DNA of 64,000 nt. It comes from Herpetomonas samuelpessoai. Taxonomy: Eukaryota; Euglenozoa; Kinetoplastea; Trypanosomatida; Trypanosomatidae. The stretch spans positions 62,001 to 126,000 of the forward strand of contig JASAOC010002140.1 in the NCBI GenBank assembly GCA_030849835.1, written 5' to 3'. The notes beneath the pieces are model-generated. The model saw only the letters and a list, made by a program, of their open reading frames with translations. It ran no database searches and was not told where the DNA came from. This document shows, one piece after another, positions 10,083 through 19,251 of this stretch. Numbering within the stretch: position 1 is the first letter of the stretch; each line of letters starts with the position of its first letter. The position numbers and the translations under genes were made by a program.

Positions 10083-11517
10083 AGCGTTAACGTAATGGAA
10101 CAAAGAACATAACGTTTAGCAGCTGCGATGCCACATGATGACTCCCAATGTTTTTTCTTCGCACGGAGCACCAATAACGACTACGCTGTAGTGAACGTCT
10201 GCGTCTTTCTTTATTGCTTACTTTTTGTATGTTTGCTTTCCGTCTTATCGCAACTGGAGTAACTCTTTCCTTCTTTGTTTCCGTCTTTCTTTTCCGCTCG
10301 TTCCTAGCTGTTTCTCTGGACTTCTGACGATTAACGTGAAACGTGACGCACCATGGGAGTGTGGTTCTGATCTCACAGGCTGCCTTTGAATGTGGTGTCG
10401 GGAGGCCTGTCGTGAAGCAGCGCGCTTACTAGCACTCTCTCTCTCTATCTTTCACTCATACCCACCGCCTATATCCAGTTACGGTCTCCAAATGCGAAGG
10501 AGCTTACTGAAAACGATGCTCAACGGACCATACCGTCTTGACGGTTTCTTGATAGTATTCATGAGGCGCGTGCGGATTTCACTCGCACAGGAAGTTTTTT
10601 TTTAAAAAACTGACGTCACAATCCGATTTTTTTCTCCTTTGCTTGATGGTCCGAGACAGCAGTGCCGCTGTTCGTACGCGACTCAACGAGGTGGTGTAAT
10701 GAAGAATCGTCTTTCTCTTATTCCGCTTTCCATCTGTTTCATTACGGCGCGCATTGCTCTTTTCGCGACCCACTCTCTTTCTTCTCCTTCACTCACCTAC
10801 ACGCACAGATACGTGCGAGCGAATCTCCTTTTTTTCTTTCTGTTTTCTCTCTCAGTATCTGCATTTCCTTCGTTCGACACCTCCCCAATTCACCAAACAC
10901 GCAAGATTAGCACATGCCGAGGGGTACCTTCCGAAAGGACCAGGAGAAGGCAAAGAAAAAGAAATGATGTTATGACGACGAGCTAACTACAGGGAAAATC
11001 TATCATATCGAGGGGAACATAGAAATGAAATGACTTCTTTGTGAAAGGGTGTGGGTTCAAGCATCCGTGAGCGACCGGTTCGAGTGTACACCGCGTCGAG
11101 GTACGGGCGACACTGTTAAGATTATCCGGAGAGACATGAGCCTCCCTCCTTGAACTCTTTCAGTGAAGAAGAGGTTCACCATCACACAGATGAAAACTTC
11201 TTTTAAGTGACGACAGGGCAGCCCATGACATGCAAGCCGTATGGCACCGAACTGAGCTCAGTACCCTTCTCTCCACTCCTTCGCCCTCTCTGTTTCTGCT
11301 CTTCTTCCCTACGTTTTTTCGTACCGTCGCGTAACGGTGCGGTTGCTTTTGCATTGGACACTGTGTTTTGTCGTTCCGTATCGTCTGCTTTCTTCATTTT
11401 TAATTTTATTTTCAGAATACACCGTTCGATACCTTGTGACGACAGCAAGGAAAACAAAAGAAGAAGCGAGAGACGACAACATCACACCTCTCATTGTTAT
11501 TCCCGTCTTAAAGATCC
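10083..11517. other. Intergenic spacer, 1.4 kb
   Basis: No gene is supported. It contains several pyrimidine-rich blocks (about 10201-10320, 10745-10800, 10820-10870) that could belong to 3' processing or unused splice sites, and a short T8-A6 palindrome-like run near 10597-10610. Confidence 0.5.
11376..11415 (+). promoter_or_regulatory. Predicted trans-splice acceptor for IMP4
   Basis: A T-rich tract ends in TTCAG with the AG at 11414-11415, giving a 102-nt leader with no ATG before 11518. Confidence 0.65.
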
Positions 11518-12381
11518 ATGCGCCGTAGTGTTGTTCGCTCCCGAAAGGAGTTCCTTGAACGAAGGCAAAACGAGCGCGTGCATGAGGCGATTGCCATTCG
11601 CAAGGAGCAGTTCCGCGATGCTCTGCGCACCGCCTCACCGCTTCCTGGCCACCTCCGCAAGGATGCGTTGGCGCTGAAGAAATTCTCTGAATTGGACGAC
11701 GACGTTACCAAGAAGCCAACCACCACGGTAGACGATGAGTACGCCAAAGCGGGTGTCGAGGACCCCCGCGTGCTCGTCACAACGTCCCGTGGTGCGTCCC
11801 AGAAACTGCTCGAGTTCGCCAAGGAGGTACGCCTCATTGTGCCAAACGCAGTGCGCCTGAACCGTGGTAACTTGAGCGTGCACCAGCTCATGGACGCGGC
11901 GCGGAAGGAGAACTACACAGATGTCATTGTGTTGCAGGAGACCCGTGGTGTGCCGGATAGCATGACGGTCTCGCACTTGCCACTGGGCCCCACCGTTGTG
12001 TTTACAATTCATAACCTTGTGGCGCGGCACGACATTGATGATGTGGGCACCATGTCGGAGCAATACCCCCATCTTATCTTTGAAAACTTCACCACGAAGC
12101 TCGGTCTGCGCATCCGTGACGTGCTCAAGTATCTGTTCCCCGTCCCCAAGGAAGACGCCACCCGTGTGATGACCTTTGACAATGGAAATGACTTTATTAG
12201 CTTCCGCCACCACACCTTCAAGGTGGAGAAGCAGCGGCGTGTGGAGCTGACAGAGGTGGGCCCTCGTTTCGAGCTCACGCCGTACCGCGTGACACTGGGC
12301 ACGCTGGAGATGGCCGACGCGGAGACGGAGTGGGTGCTGCAGCCGTACATGAACACAGCAAAGAAGCGCCGTCTCCTGTGA
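11518..12381 (+). CDS. IMP4: IMP4, U3 small nucleolar ribonucleoprotein subunit (Brix domain)
   Basis: The 287-residue protein matches IMP4 in length (human and yeast about 290) and architecture. A basic N-terminal helix (MRRSVVRSRKEFLERR) precedes a Brix domain from about residue 82 to 265, opening with the typical VLVTTSRGAS segment and containing the HQLMDAAR and TDVIVLQETRG segments. IMP4 works with MPP10 and IMP3 in the nucleolar small-subunit processome to promote U3 snoRNA pairing with pre-rRNA. The conserved GPTVVFTIHN core separates it from other Brix proteins such as RPF1, RPF2, BRX1 and SSF1. The ATG at 11518 is the first after the strong splice AG at 11414-11415. Nothing about it looks unusual. 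Confidence 0.93.
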   Translation: MRRSVVRSRKEFLERRQNERVHEAIAIRKEQFRDALRTASPLPGHLRKDALALKKFSELDDDVTKKPTTTVDDEYAKAGVEDPRVLVTTSRGASQKLLEFAKEVRLIVPNAVRLNRGNLSVHQLMDAARKENYTDVIVLQETRGVPDSMTVSHLPLGPTVVFTIHNLVARHDIDDVGTMSEQYPHLIFENFTTKLGLRIRDVLKYLFPVPKEDATRVMTFDNGNDFISFRHHTFKVEKQRRVELTEVGPRFELTPYRVTLGTLEMADAETEWVLQPYMNTAKKRRLL

Positions 12382-13221
12382 GAAGAGTCGGAGAGTTTAG
12401 GTGCGAAAGGGGTGACGAGACCGTCTCACACTCAGGGCGAGAGGAGCCTTGGACGCCTTTTCGTAAACCACAGTGAAACAGAAGACAGCAATGTCAACTG
12501 TGCCTTAATGGTCGATTAACTCCACGTTTTTCGTGTCTCTTTACGTCTAATACAATTCTTAAAAAAAAAGAAAATAAAAGGATGAAATCCCCAACAACTA
12601 CTGAGAGGCAACAGATGTGAAGGGGACGGAAGGTGAGAAGGGCGAAACAGACTTAGTTTCGGGTCTTTGACGGAGGTCTTCCGCGAAGGGAGATGTTCCT
12701 TGCTCCCACCGCTCTCTATGAAGGAAGGACACGAAAAGATACCGTGGAAGCGTCTGTTCTGCAACGTGGGGACACGTGACGCGCACAAGAGAGACTGTGT
12801 TCTGTGATAGCGCGTACTAGCGGCAATAGTATCCCCTGTATATTTGCAGAATGGCACAGGACTCTTTTTGATTTCCCGTTGCTCCTTCATCTTGGTCTCA
12901 TTCTCTCTTTTCTCTCTATTCTCTTTTTTATTATTTTGAAACTCTCCCTTCATCGTTCCTGGCACAACAGCGTATCAGATTTATGACGGACTACTACTCA
13001 AGAGACCTCTTCTGTCTGTGTCTCTTGACTGGGTCCATGCTCGATTGGCTCCACAAATCTCATTTCTTTTTTTTTCCCCAACAGAAAAAAATCGTACATT
13101 TTATCTTTGTTTTTGCAGATTTCCAGAAGTACTAACAGTCACCGTGTACACAACTTCTTTTCTTTTTTCCCCATTCTGCTCGCCTGTATCCAGATTCTCT
13201 ACTAGTCGTCGCACCCCGTCA
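12382..13221. other. Intergenic spacer
   Basis: No gene is supported. An A-rich run lies at about 12561-12580, and pyrimidine-rich DNA fills about 12880-12935 and 13050-13190. Confidence 0.5.
13158..13193 (+). promoter_or_regulatory. Predicted trans-splice acceptor for the SNF2 gene
   Basis: A T/C tract ends in the CAG at 13191-13193, 28 nt before the ATG at 13222. The in-frame GTG at 13018 lies upstream of this tract and is therefore unlikely to be used. Confidence 0.65.
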
Positions 13222-16200
13222 ATGGAGAGTGATTATCGCTCTCCTCCTACCGTCTGTGACGGGAACGCCATTGAGATGAGATTGCTTGCTTTGCTTTCGT
13301 CCCTTTCCACGCGCGATATTTTCCCACAGAGCAGCGACCCGGCCACGTCGCATGAAGGGACTCCGTGCGCTCCATCAATATCGAACGTTGCTTCACAAGA
13401 CAACCCCCTCACAGCAGCCACCTTCCCGAGGACGCAAACAGAAATCCGAGCAGAGACTCGCGCCAGGTATCTTCGTCGTTTCCAGCAGGCGACAGAGACT
13501 GGCGACACCACAGAGAAGGGCCCGACCGCAGGCGCTCCGCAGTATGCCGTTGATATTGAGCGCCGTGCGAAGCTGCGTGCCGGCTTCGTTCAGGTGGTCA
13601 AAGAGACGGCATTGTGCTTCCTGGCCCTTCAGGGCCAGGCAAAGGTGTGTGGCGGGGTCGCCCGGGAGGCATCAGCCTCTGGGACGGCAAGAGGGTCCAC
13701 TAGCTTCTCCACAGGCGCTGCTTCCTCTCCTTCTTCTACCAAGGCGGCTGCCAGCTTGGCATCGGCACGACTTGCTCGACAGGGGGCCGTGGTGAACTTC
13801 ACGAAAGAGCTTATCCTTACAGCTGCACGGGAGGAGCTGAACATGCAGCAAGCTGTTACGAGGTTGCGGGAGGCAGCCATGACCCTCGTATCACCACACG
13901 TGCAGCCCGAAATGGCATCCAAGACTGGTTCGCCTGTTTTCGGTGATGAAGAAAAAATGATCATTGTGAACCTTCCTCACGTGCCTCTGTATCGCTGGAG
14001 CGGGTGGGGGCATTACGCCAACTTCATGACCCGTGTCGACACGACAAAGGCAATGACAAGGTCCGAAGATCCCATAACAACAGAGGCCAACAGCAAGTCC
14101 GGAGAAAACCAACTCCGCAAAACAGTTACCCAATCACGGAAAGCCGAGGAGCTTTCTCTTACGTGTGAATGTCGATTCACCGGCCCTGCTTCAGCACCTT
14201 TGCCAACCACCGCTTCATTAGGGCCCCCCAACCCCAAAAGATGCCCTGCGTTTGACCCCAACGGCACCACACAGTGCGCTCTTCCTTCCACGGACGGCGT
14301 CAAGTACTTTATGTCCCGTGACGACCTGGTGCACGAACTTGCCACGTACTGGCGGCTGCACGAGGAGGCGGCGGCACGGGCCCGACTGCACGCCCTGCGT
14401 CACAAGGACACCGAGGCCTTTGCGGAGCACGTCAGCTTACTGAAGATCTCTACCCTGCTTGGCATTATGGAAAAGACACACGACTTCATGGTGCGCATCG
14501 GCCTCAAACTGAAGCACAAGGCCGCAGCCGGTGACGCCACGACTATTGCAGACAGCAAGCAGGGAGGCGTTGTGGCTCTCTCTAGCACCGGCGTTTCACC
14601 TACCAAGGGGGCGAGCTCCGAATACCAACGCTTCAAGGCCTACGTCTCCTCCACCAAGGACGAGTTCCGACTGGTGCACCAGGTGGATGTCTTTGTGGAG
14701 AAGCAGCCCAACGGCCTTCATGCGACCCTGTTGCCGCATCAGATGGACGGCCTCCGATTTCTCATGTCACTGCACGCGAACGGCATTAATGGTATTCTGG
14801 CGGATGAGATGGGGGTCGGCAAAACCATCCAGACCCTGGCCTTTCTGCTCCTCCTGAAGGAGCAACGCATGGCGCTGCCCCTTTCGTGTGTAGAGGCCAC
14901 GCAGCAGCGACCGCACCTGGTGCTCGCCCCCCTCTCCGTTGTTCGTGAATGGCGCGAGGCATGCGAGCAGTTCGTTCCCCACAGTCTACGCGTGACGACG
15001 TTCGACGACCTGGAGAACCCTGTCTGTGACGCGCTCCTTTACGACCTTGTTTTAATGCCGATTCACGCGGCCAGAGCGCCTCGTGTGCAGGCGGCAGCGG
15101 CACAGATTCCCTGGGGCTACCTTGTGGTGGACGAGGCGCACAAGGCGGTGGCGAACTTGCATACGCAGACAGCGGTGGCGATTCTGAGCTTTCCGTACCA
15201 ACGTCGTCTCGTGTTAACCGGTACCCCGCTGAATAGCGACCTGCAGGAGCTGTGGTCTCTTCTATACTTTTTAAATCCGGAGGTCTTCACAGATGGCGAC
15301 TCCTTCGATGAGATCTTCCGACGCCCCTTCGCCACGTACGACGCTGCCGAGATGGAGCTGTCTTCGGAGGAGCGCGGCCTCCTTGTTCTGCGATTGCACC
15401 AGATTCTCCGCCCCTTCATGCTGCGCCGGACCAAGCGCGATATTGACAGCACGCTGAAGATGACCTTCCACACCCTTCGCTGTCCGGTGACGACGATGCA
15501 GGCGCGACTTCTCGCATTGCTGCGGGAAGCGAGGCGCACACCGGCAACGGCAGCCGCGAGCAGCTCGACCGACAGCGACACAGAAGCGGACGAAAGTCAA
15601 CGCGGGAGCAGGGCACCACAAGAAGCAAAGCAGGAAGGAAGTGCCGATCCTGTTGCCAGAGATGCGGTTCTTGCGCTCTCCCCACACAAGGCGCGCCGCT
15701 ATCACCTCACCAGCGCGGACGTGTCCGAGTCCACCGCGCAGCTGCTGTGCAACCATGCCTTTCTCCTGCCTTTCTTTTCCCGCGTTCTCGCTGAACACAA
15801 CCTCATCGAGACACTGCCTGAAACCATTCGCGAGGAAGGCCTAGGTTCTCAGGAAGAGGCGTATTCCCTCCGTGGTGCAGCGGACATGGTGTTGGCCTGC
15901 AGTGGAAAGTTTCTTGTACTGCACCTGTTCCTCTCCCGTTTGTTCCTCGCACGGCGCAAGGCCGTCATCTTCACCCACTGGTTGGACTGCGTGGACCTCC
16001 TGAGTGAGTCGCTGCTTGCACGAGGCTGGGAGAACCATTATGAGGTTCTCACAGGTGCGACGAGCGAGGAAGAGCGCAAGGTGCGCGTCCGGCGCTTTCG
16101 CGAGGACCCCGAGTGCCTCTTCTTTCTTCTTTCCGTGAAGGCGGGTGGCTGTGGGATTAACCTGCAGAACGCACACGTGGTGATTATGCTGGATCGAGAT

Positions 16201-18351
16201 TACACCAGTACCAACGAAGACCAAGCACTGGCGCGTGTGTACCGCATTGGTCAAATAAACACAGTGCGAGCGGTGTATCTGACAACGAACGATCCAGCGG
16301 AGCAACGTGTCGCAGAACGTGCGGAGCGGAAGAACAAGCCACGCAAGGCCATTATTGAGGACGGGAATTACCAGGTTGGTGGAGATGCAGACACAAACAC
16401 CCAGGGCGGAGAACAAGACGACAGAGACATGAGCGAGGTCATGGGGAGTGACCTGGAAGAATGCGATGGGGCCAATGCTGGCGACGCAACAACGGAGGAA
16501 TGCACCGACGCTTCCGGCGCAAGGGATGACGCACCCGTGATCCCTGCTGGTGCCGGCACCGTGCACGACGGCATGGAAGCCCTGTGGGAAGTAACGCCTT
16601 CCGCCACTCCTGAAGAAGTAACAGCAGAGACGTCAGTGGCGCGTCCCACTGCTGAACAGCTGTATCTGCTGCAGTCCATGGTCTCTACCTTGGACAATCT
16701 GGTGCTGACGGACGCTGACGTGAAGGAGAAGGAAGCCACAGGCGATGTACCGTCATTGGCGTCCCTCACCACCTACGACATCCTTGCGGCTTCACGGAAA
16801 GCCTTACAAAGCGAAACGAGTGCCTCCCCGTGCGACAACAACGTCTTTGCTCCAGCGTGGTCTCACTTCTGGAAGGTGTGGTCGTTGGCCAAGTACGGCC
16901 CACCGATGCTGCGCGACGCCCTTGACGCGGCCGTCGAGAACGACCGCAAACTGCACGACCCCGAGGAGCAGCGCCGCCGTCGAGAGAAGCGTGCGACCCG
17001 CCAGGAAAGTCTCTTTACCCGCCTGTTGGGTAACGCGCCTCCTCACGCGTGGTTTATGGAGTGCTGGGAGCGTGGCGTCGAGGATGACGAGGAGATTGCT
17101 CGTCTGTACGAGGCACACATCGCGGAGAAGCGGCGGCAGGCGGCACAGAAGCAGGCCATGCAGGAAGAGCGGCAGACAAAGCGGGTGGCGAAGCGCCAGG
17201 CGCGAGACCAAGCGCAGGCAGAACGCGCTGCGCGCCGGGAAGCCAAGAAACTTGCCAAGAAGGAGCCTACGAAGAGGAAGAAGAAGAAGGCAGCAGCCAC
17301 TGCCCCGAGCCCTCCGAACATGATGGCGGAAGGGACACCAGAGGCTTCGCCGCTGACAGAGCTGTTGAAGGGAGAAACTATGAGGGAACCTGCAACACCA
17401 CCGCTGCCTTCTATCGCATCAGTTCAAGTCTCCCCTTCCACACCTTCTCCCTCCACCGCCGCACAGTCACTTTTACCGTTTTCGTCCACCGAAGGGCCAC
17501 CCCAGGGCGGTGAAGCAGCAGCAACCACGACAGACCAATCAGCGGCAGTGATCGCTGCGGACGTACGCCGTCCGAGGGGCCGACCGCGGAAGAATCCTGT
17601 CACCACGCACCCCTCAAATTCTCCATCGCCGAGCTCACCCACGGTGTCTGTGGCGTCGGAATCGGCGGAGAAGCGAAAACGCGGTCGACCCCGGACTAGA
17701 CAGCACTCTGCCGATGACCTCACCGGGGCAACCGAATCACCGATGCGCATCCTTGGTGAAGTGCGCGGTCGGCGTCCCGTTGGACGTCCCCGCAAGTACC
17801 CAAAACCTGACGCACCACCCCCAGCCCCATCCGCGCTTTTCCTGTCAGACGATCCACTCTCCAGCGTTCACAAGCGGAAACGTGGCCGGCCCCCGAAGCA
17901 TCTGCAAGCGGTCCTCGCAGCTCTGCGCGGTGAGCAGCAGCCAGTGCCTGCGCCATCTGTTCCATCGACAGAGCGCCTGGCCCGTCCAGAGGACCTGTCT
18001 GGGCATGACGACAGCGTAGAATCTTCGGCCGGCCATCCTATTGGCGGTACACACGAGGACGCCATGTCGCCTGTGTCAGCAGCAAAGCGGGATGGCTTTA
18101 TCACAGAGCCACACGCAGAGGAAAAGCGATTAGGCGACGCTTCTTCTTACGCAGAGCCTCTCTCGCCCGATGCACGACAGCCCACTATGGATGTGGACGC
18201 TTTAGAAAAGGGAGCGAGGGGCGTGAATCTGCGAGAGGCCCAGAGGGAGGTGTCTTCGACACCAGCAGCCCGACAACTACCCGCTTCTTCGCACACAGAT
18301 GTGGATCTTCCTGAGCATAGCGAAAACAGCCAGACGGCAGCCGGCCTGTAA
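13222..18351 (+). CDS. SNF2-family chromatin-remodelling ATPase with four AT-hooks
   Basis: The 1709-residue protein has a complete SWI2/SNF2 motor: Walker A in DEMGVGKT (K534), the DEAH box at 637-640, an LTGTPLNS motif, and a helicase C lobe ending in the arginine-finger motif RIGQ (1008-1011). The motor sits at about residues 505-1030. A long charged helical stretch rich in Lys, Arg, Glu and Ala follows at about 1290-1360. Four AT-hook motifs, each with a GRPR/GRPP core, lie near 1449, 1484, 1517 and 1551. No bromodomain or chromodomain was seen, and an acidic linker rich in Asp and Glu follows the motor. It most resembles the Snf2/BRM/ISWI branch and should use ATP to move nucleosomes, with the AT-hooks tethering it to AT-rich DNA. 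It is not JBP2, because it has no thymidine hydroxylase domain. Start chosen as the first ATG after the splice AG. Confidence 0.9.
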   Translation: MESDYRSPPTVCDGNAIEMRLLALLSSLSTRDIFPQSSDPATSHEGTPCAPSISNVASQDNPLTAATFPRTQTEIRAETRARYLRRFQQATETGDTTEKGPTAGAPQYAVDIERRAKLRAGFVQVVKETALCFLALQGQAKVCGGVAREASASGTARGSTSFSTGAASSPSSTKAAASLASARLARQGAVVNFTKELILTAAREELNMQQAVTRLREAAMTLVSPHVQPEMASKTGSPVFGDEEKMIIVNLPHVPLYRWSGWGHYANFMTRVDTTKAMTRSEDPITTEANSKSGENQLRKTVTQSRKAEELSLTCECRFTGPASAPLPTTASLGPPNPKRCPAFDPNGTTQCALPSTDGVKYFMSRDDLVHELATYWRLHEEAAARARLHALRHKDTEAFAEHVSLLKISTLLGIMEKTHDFMVRIGLKLKHKAAAGDATTIADSKQGGVVALSSTGVSPTKGASSEYQRFKAYVSSTKDEFRLVHQVDVFVEKQPNGLHATLLPHQMDGLRFLMSLHANGINGILADEMGVGKTIQTLAFLLLLKEQRMALPLSCVEATQQRPHLVLAPLSVVREWREACEQFVPHSLRVTTFDDLENPVCDALLYDLVLMPIHAARAPRVQAAAAQIPWGYLVVDEAHKAVANLHTQTAVAILSFPYQRRLVLTGTPLNSDLQELWSLLYFLNPEVFTDGDSFDEIFRRPFATYDAAEMELSSEERGLLVLRLHQILRPFMLRRTKRDIDSTLKMTFHTLRCPVTTMQARLLALLREARRTPATAAASSSTDSDTEADESQRGSRAPQEAKQEGSADPVARDAVLALSPHKARRYHLTSADVSESTAQLLCNHAFLLPFFSRVLAEHNLIETLPETIREEGLGSQEEAYSLRGAADMVLACSGKFLVLHLFLSRLFLARRKAVIFTHWLDCVDLLSESLLARGWENHYEVLTGATSEEERKVRVRRFREDPECLFFLLSVKAGGCGINLQNAHVVIMLDRDYTSTNEDQALARVYRIGQINTVRAVYLTTNDPAEQRVAERAERKNKPRKAIIEDGNYQVGGDADTNTQGGEQDDRDMSEVMGSDLEECDGANAGDATTEECTDASGARDDAPVIPAGAGTVHDGMEALWEVTPSATPEEVTAETSVARPTAEQLYLLQSMVSTLDNLVLTDADVKEKEATGDVPSLASLTTYDILAASRKALQSETSASPCDNNVFAPAWSHFWKVWSLAKYGPPMLRDALDAAVENDRKLHDPEEQRRRREKRATRQESLFTRLLGNAPPHAWFMECWERGVEDDEEIARLYEAHIAEKRRQAAQKQAMQEERQTKRVAKRQARDQAQAERAARREAKKLAKKEPTKRKKKKAAATAPSPPNMMAEGTPEASPLTELLKGETMREPATPPLPSIASVQVSPSTPSPSTAAQSLLPFSSTEGPPQGGEAAATTTDQSAAVIAADVRRPRGRPRKNPVTTHPSNSPSPSSPTVSVASESAEKRKRGRPRTRQHSADDLTGATESPMRILGEVRGRRPVGRPRKYPKPDAPPPAPSALFLSDDPLSSVHKRKRGRPPKHLQAVLAALRGEQQPVPAPSVPSTERLARPEDLSGHDDSVESSAGHPIGGTHEDAMSPVSAAKRDGFITEPHAEEKRLGDASSYAEPLSPDARQPTMDVDALEKGARGVNLREAQREVSSTPAARQLPASSHTDVDLPEHSENSQTAAGL

Positions 18352-19251
18352 GATCATGTGTGCCTTCGCCCCTCCGTTAGAGCGTCTGCACAGGAAAGGC
18401 TTCGGGAACACTTGGCTTTGCCTGTCTCTCTCTCTCATCGTCTGCGTTGAGTTTACCTCGCGACGTTATGTTACTTTGCGACTTCTTATGCGCCGCCCCC
18501 TCTCTCCCTTTTCACACATCAACTGTTTCTGCTTTGGTAATGCTTCTTTGTTTTTTTTTCCCCCACTCCTGTTCATCTCTACCAACTGTCATTGGAAGAT
18601 GTAAACCACAAAAAAAGAGAAGCTCTTTCAGAAACTCAAGCGACACGAACGGTATTCACGCACCCGACAATGGGAAAGGAGCGTGCGTTTCGCCCTTTGC
18701 CTGGCGGACACGTCTTCCCTGGCGGCGACGACCAGCCGTGATGTCGTGAGAAGCGACAGTGCAGAAGCACATTGAGGAAGCTGCGGCTGCGCTACTAGTG
18801 TGCTCCTTCTAAGGCGTCAGAGTATTCGCGCGTGGTACATCACAGACGCTTCCTCTTCTCCTCTACTCTCTTCTCCTCTACTCGACTCACTCATTGGATA
18901 GCAGAAAAGAGGATTGGGATTGGCGAATCCATTTGTTTTCGTACTTTTTTTTTCTTTTTAGCTTTACCCCGATCCTTCCCCGTGCCCTCTCCTGCTTTTC
19001 CAATTGGGGTTCCTCACACAGTCACTTCGGTGCTCCCTGACCCTGCCGTGGAGTCAGCATTTTTTCCTGCTTTCTGTTCACAATTGAAGCTCATTACATT
19101 TCTTCTGGATCTTTGTACCACTGTCGCATTCCTTCTTATATGATTCTATTTTACTGTTCTCACTATTTTTTCCTCACTGGCCACACGTTTCCGTTTCGAT
19201 CTGGAAAATTAATCAATCTTTTCGCTTTCGCCTTTCACTAGTGTTTTCTTG
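18352..19251. other. Intergenic spacer
   Basis: No gene is supported. Pyrimidine-rich blocks lie near 18545-18590, 18848-18880 (a repeated TCTTCTCCTCTAC unit) and 18940-19000. Confidence 0.5.
19213..19241 (+). promoter_or_regulatory. Possible trans-splice acceptor for the Tudor-like gene
   Basis: A CTT-rich tract ends in the AG at 19240-19241, only 10 nt from the ATG at 19252. An earlier acceptor is also possible. Confidence 0.4.

Noticed and set aside
11041-11115. GGTTCAAG and GGTTCGAG strings that look like tRNA T-arms
   Set aside because: No matching A-box, acceptor stem or anticodon arm could be drawn around either string.
13222-18351. Assignment of the SNF2 protein to JBP2
   Set aside because: No TET/JBP dioxygenase domain precedes the motor, and the AT-hook tail is not a JBP2 feature.
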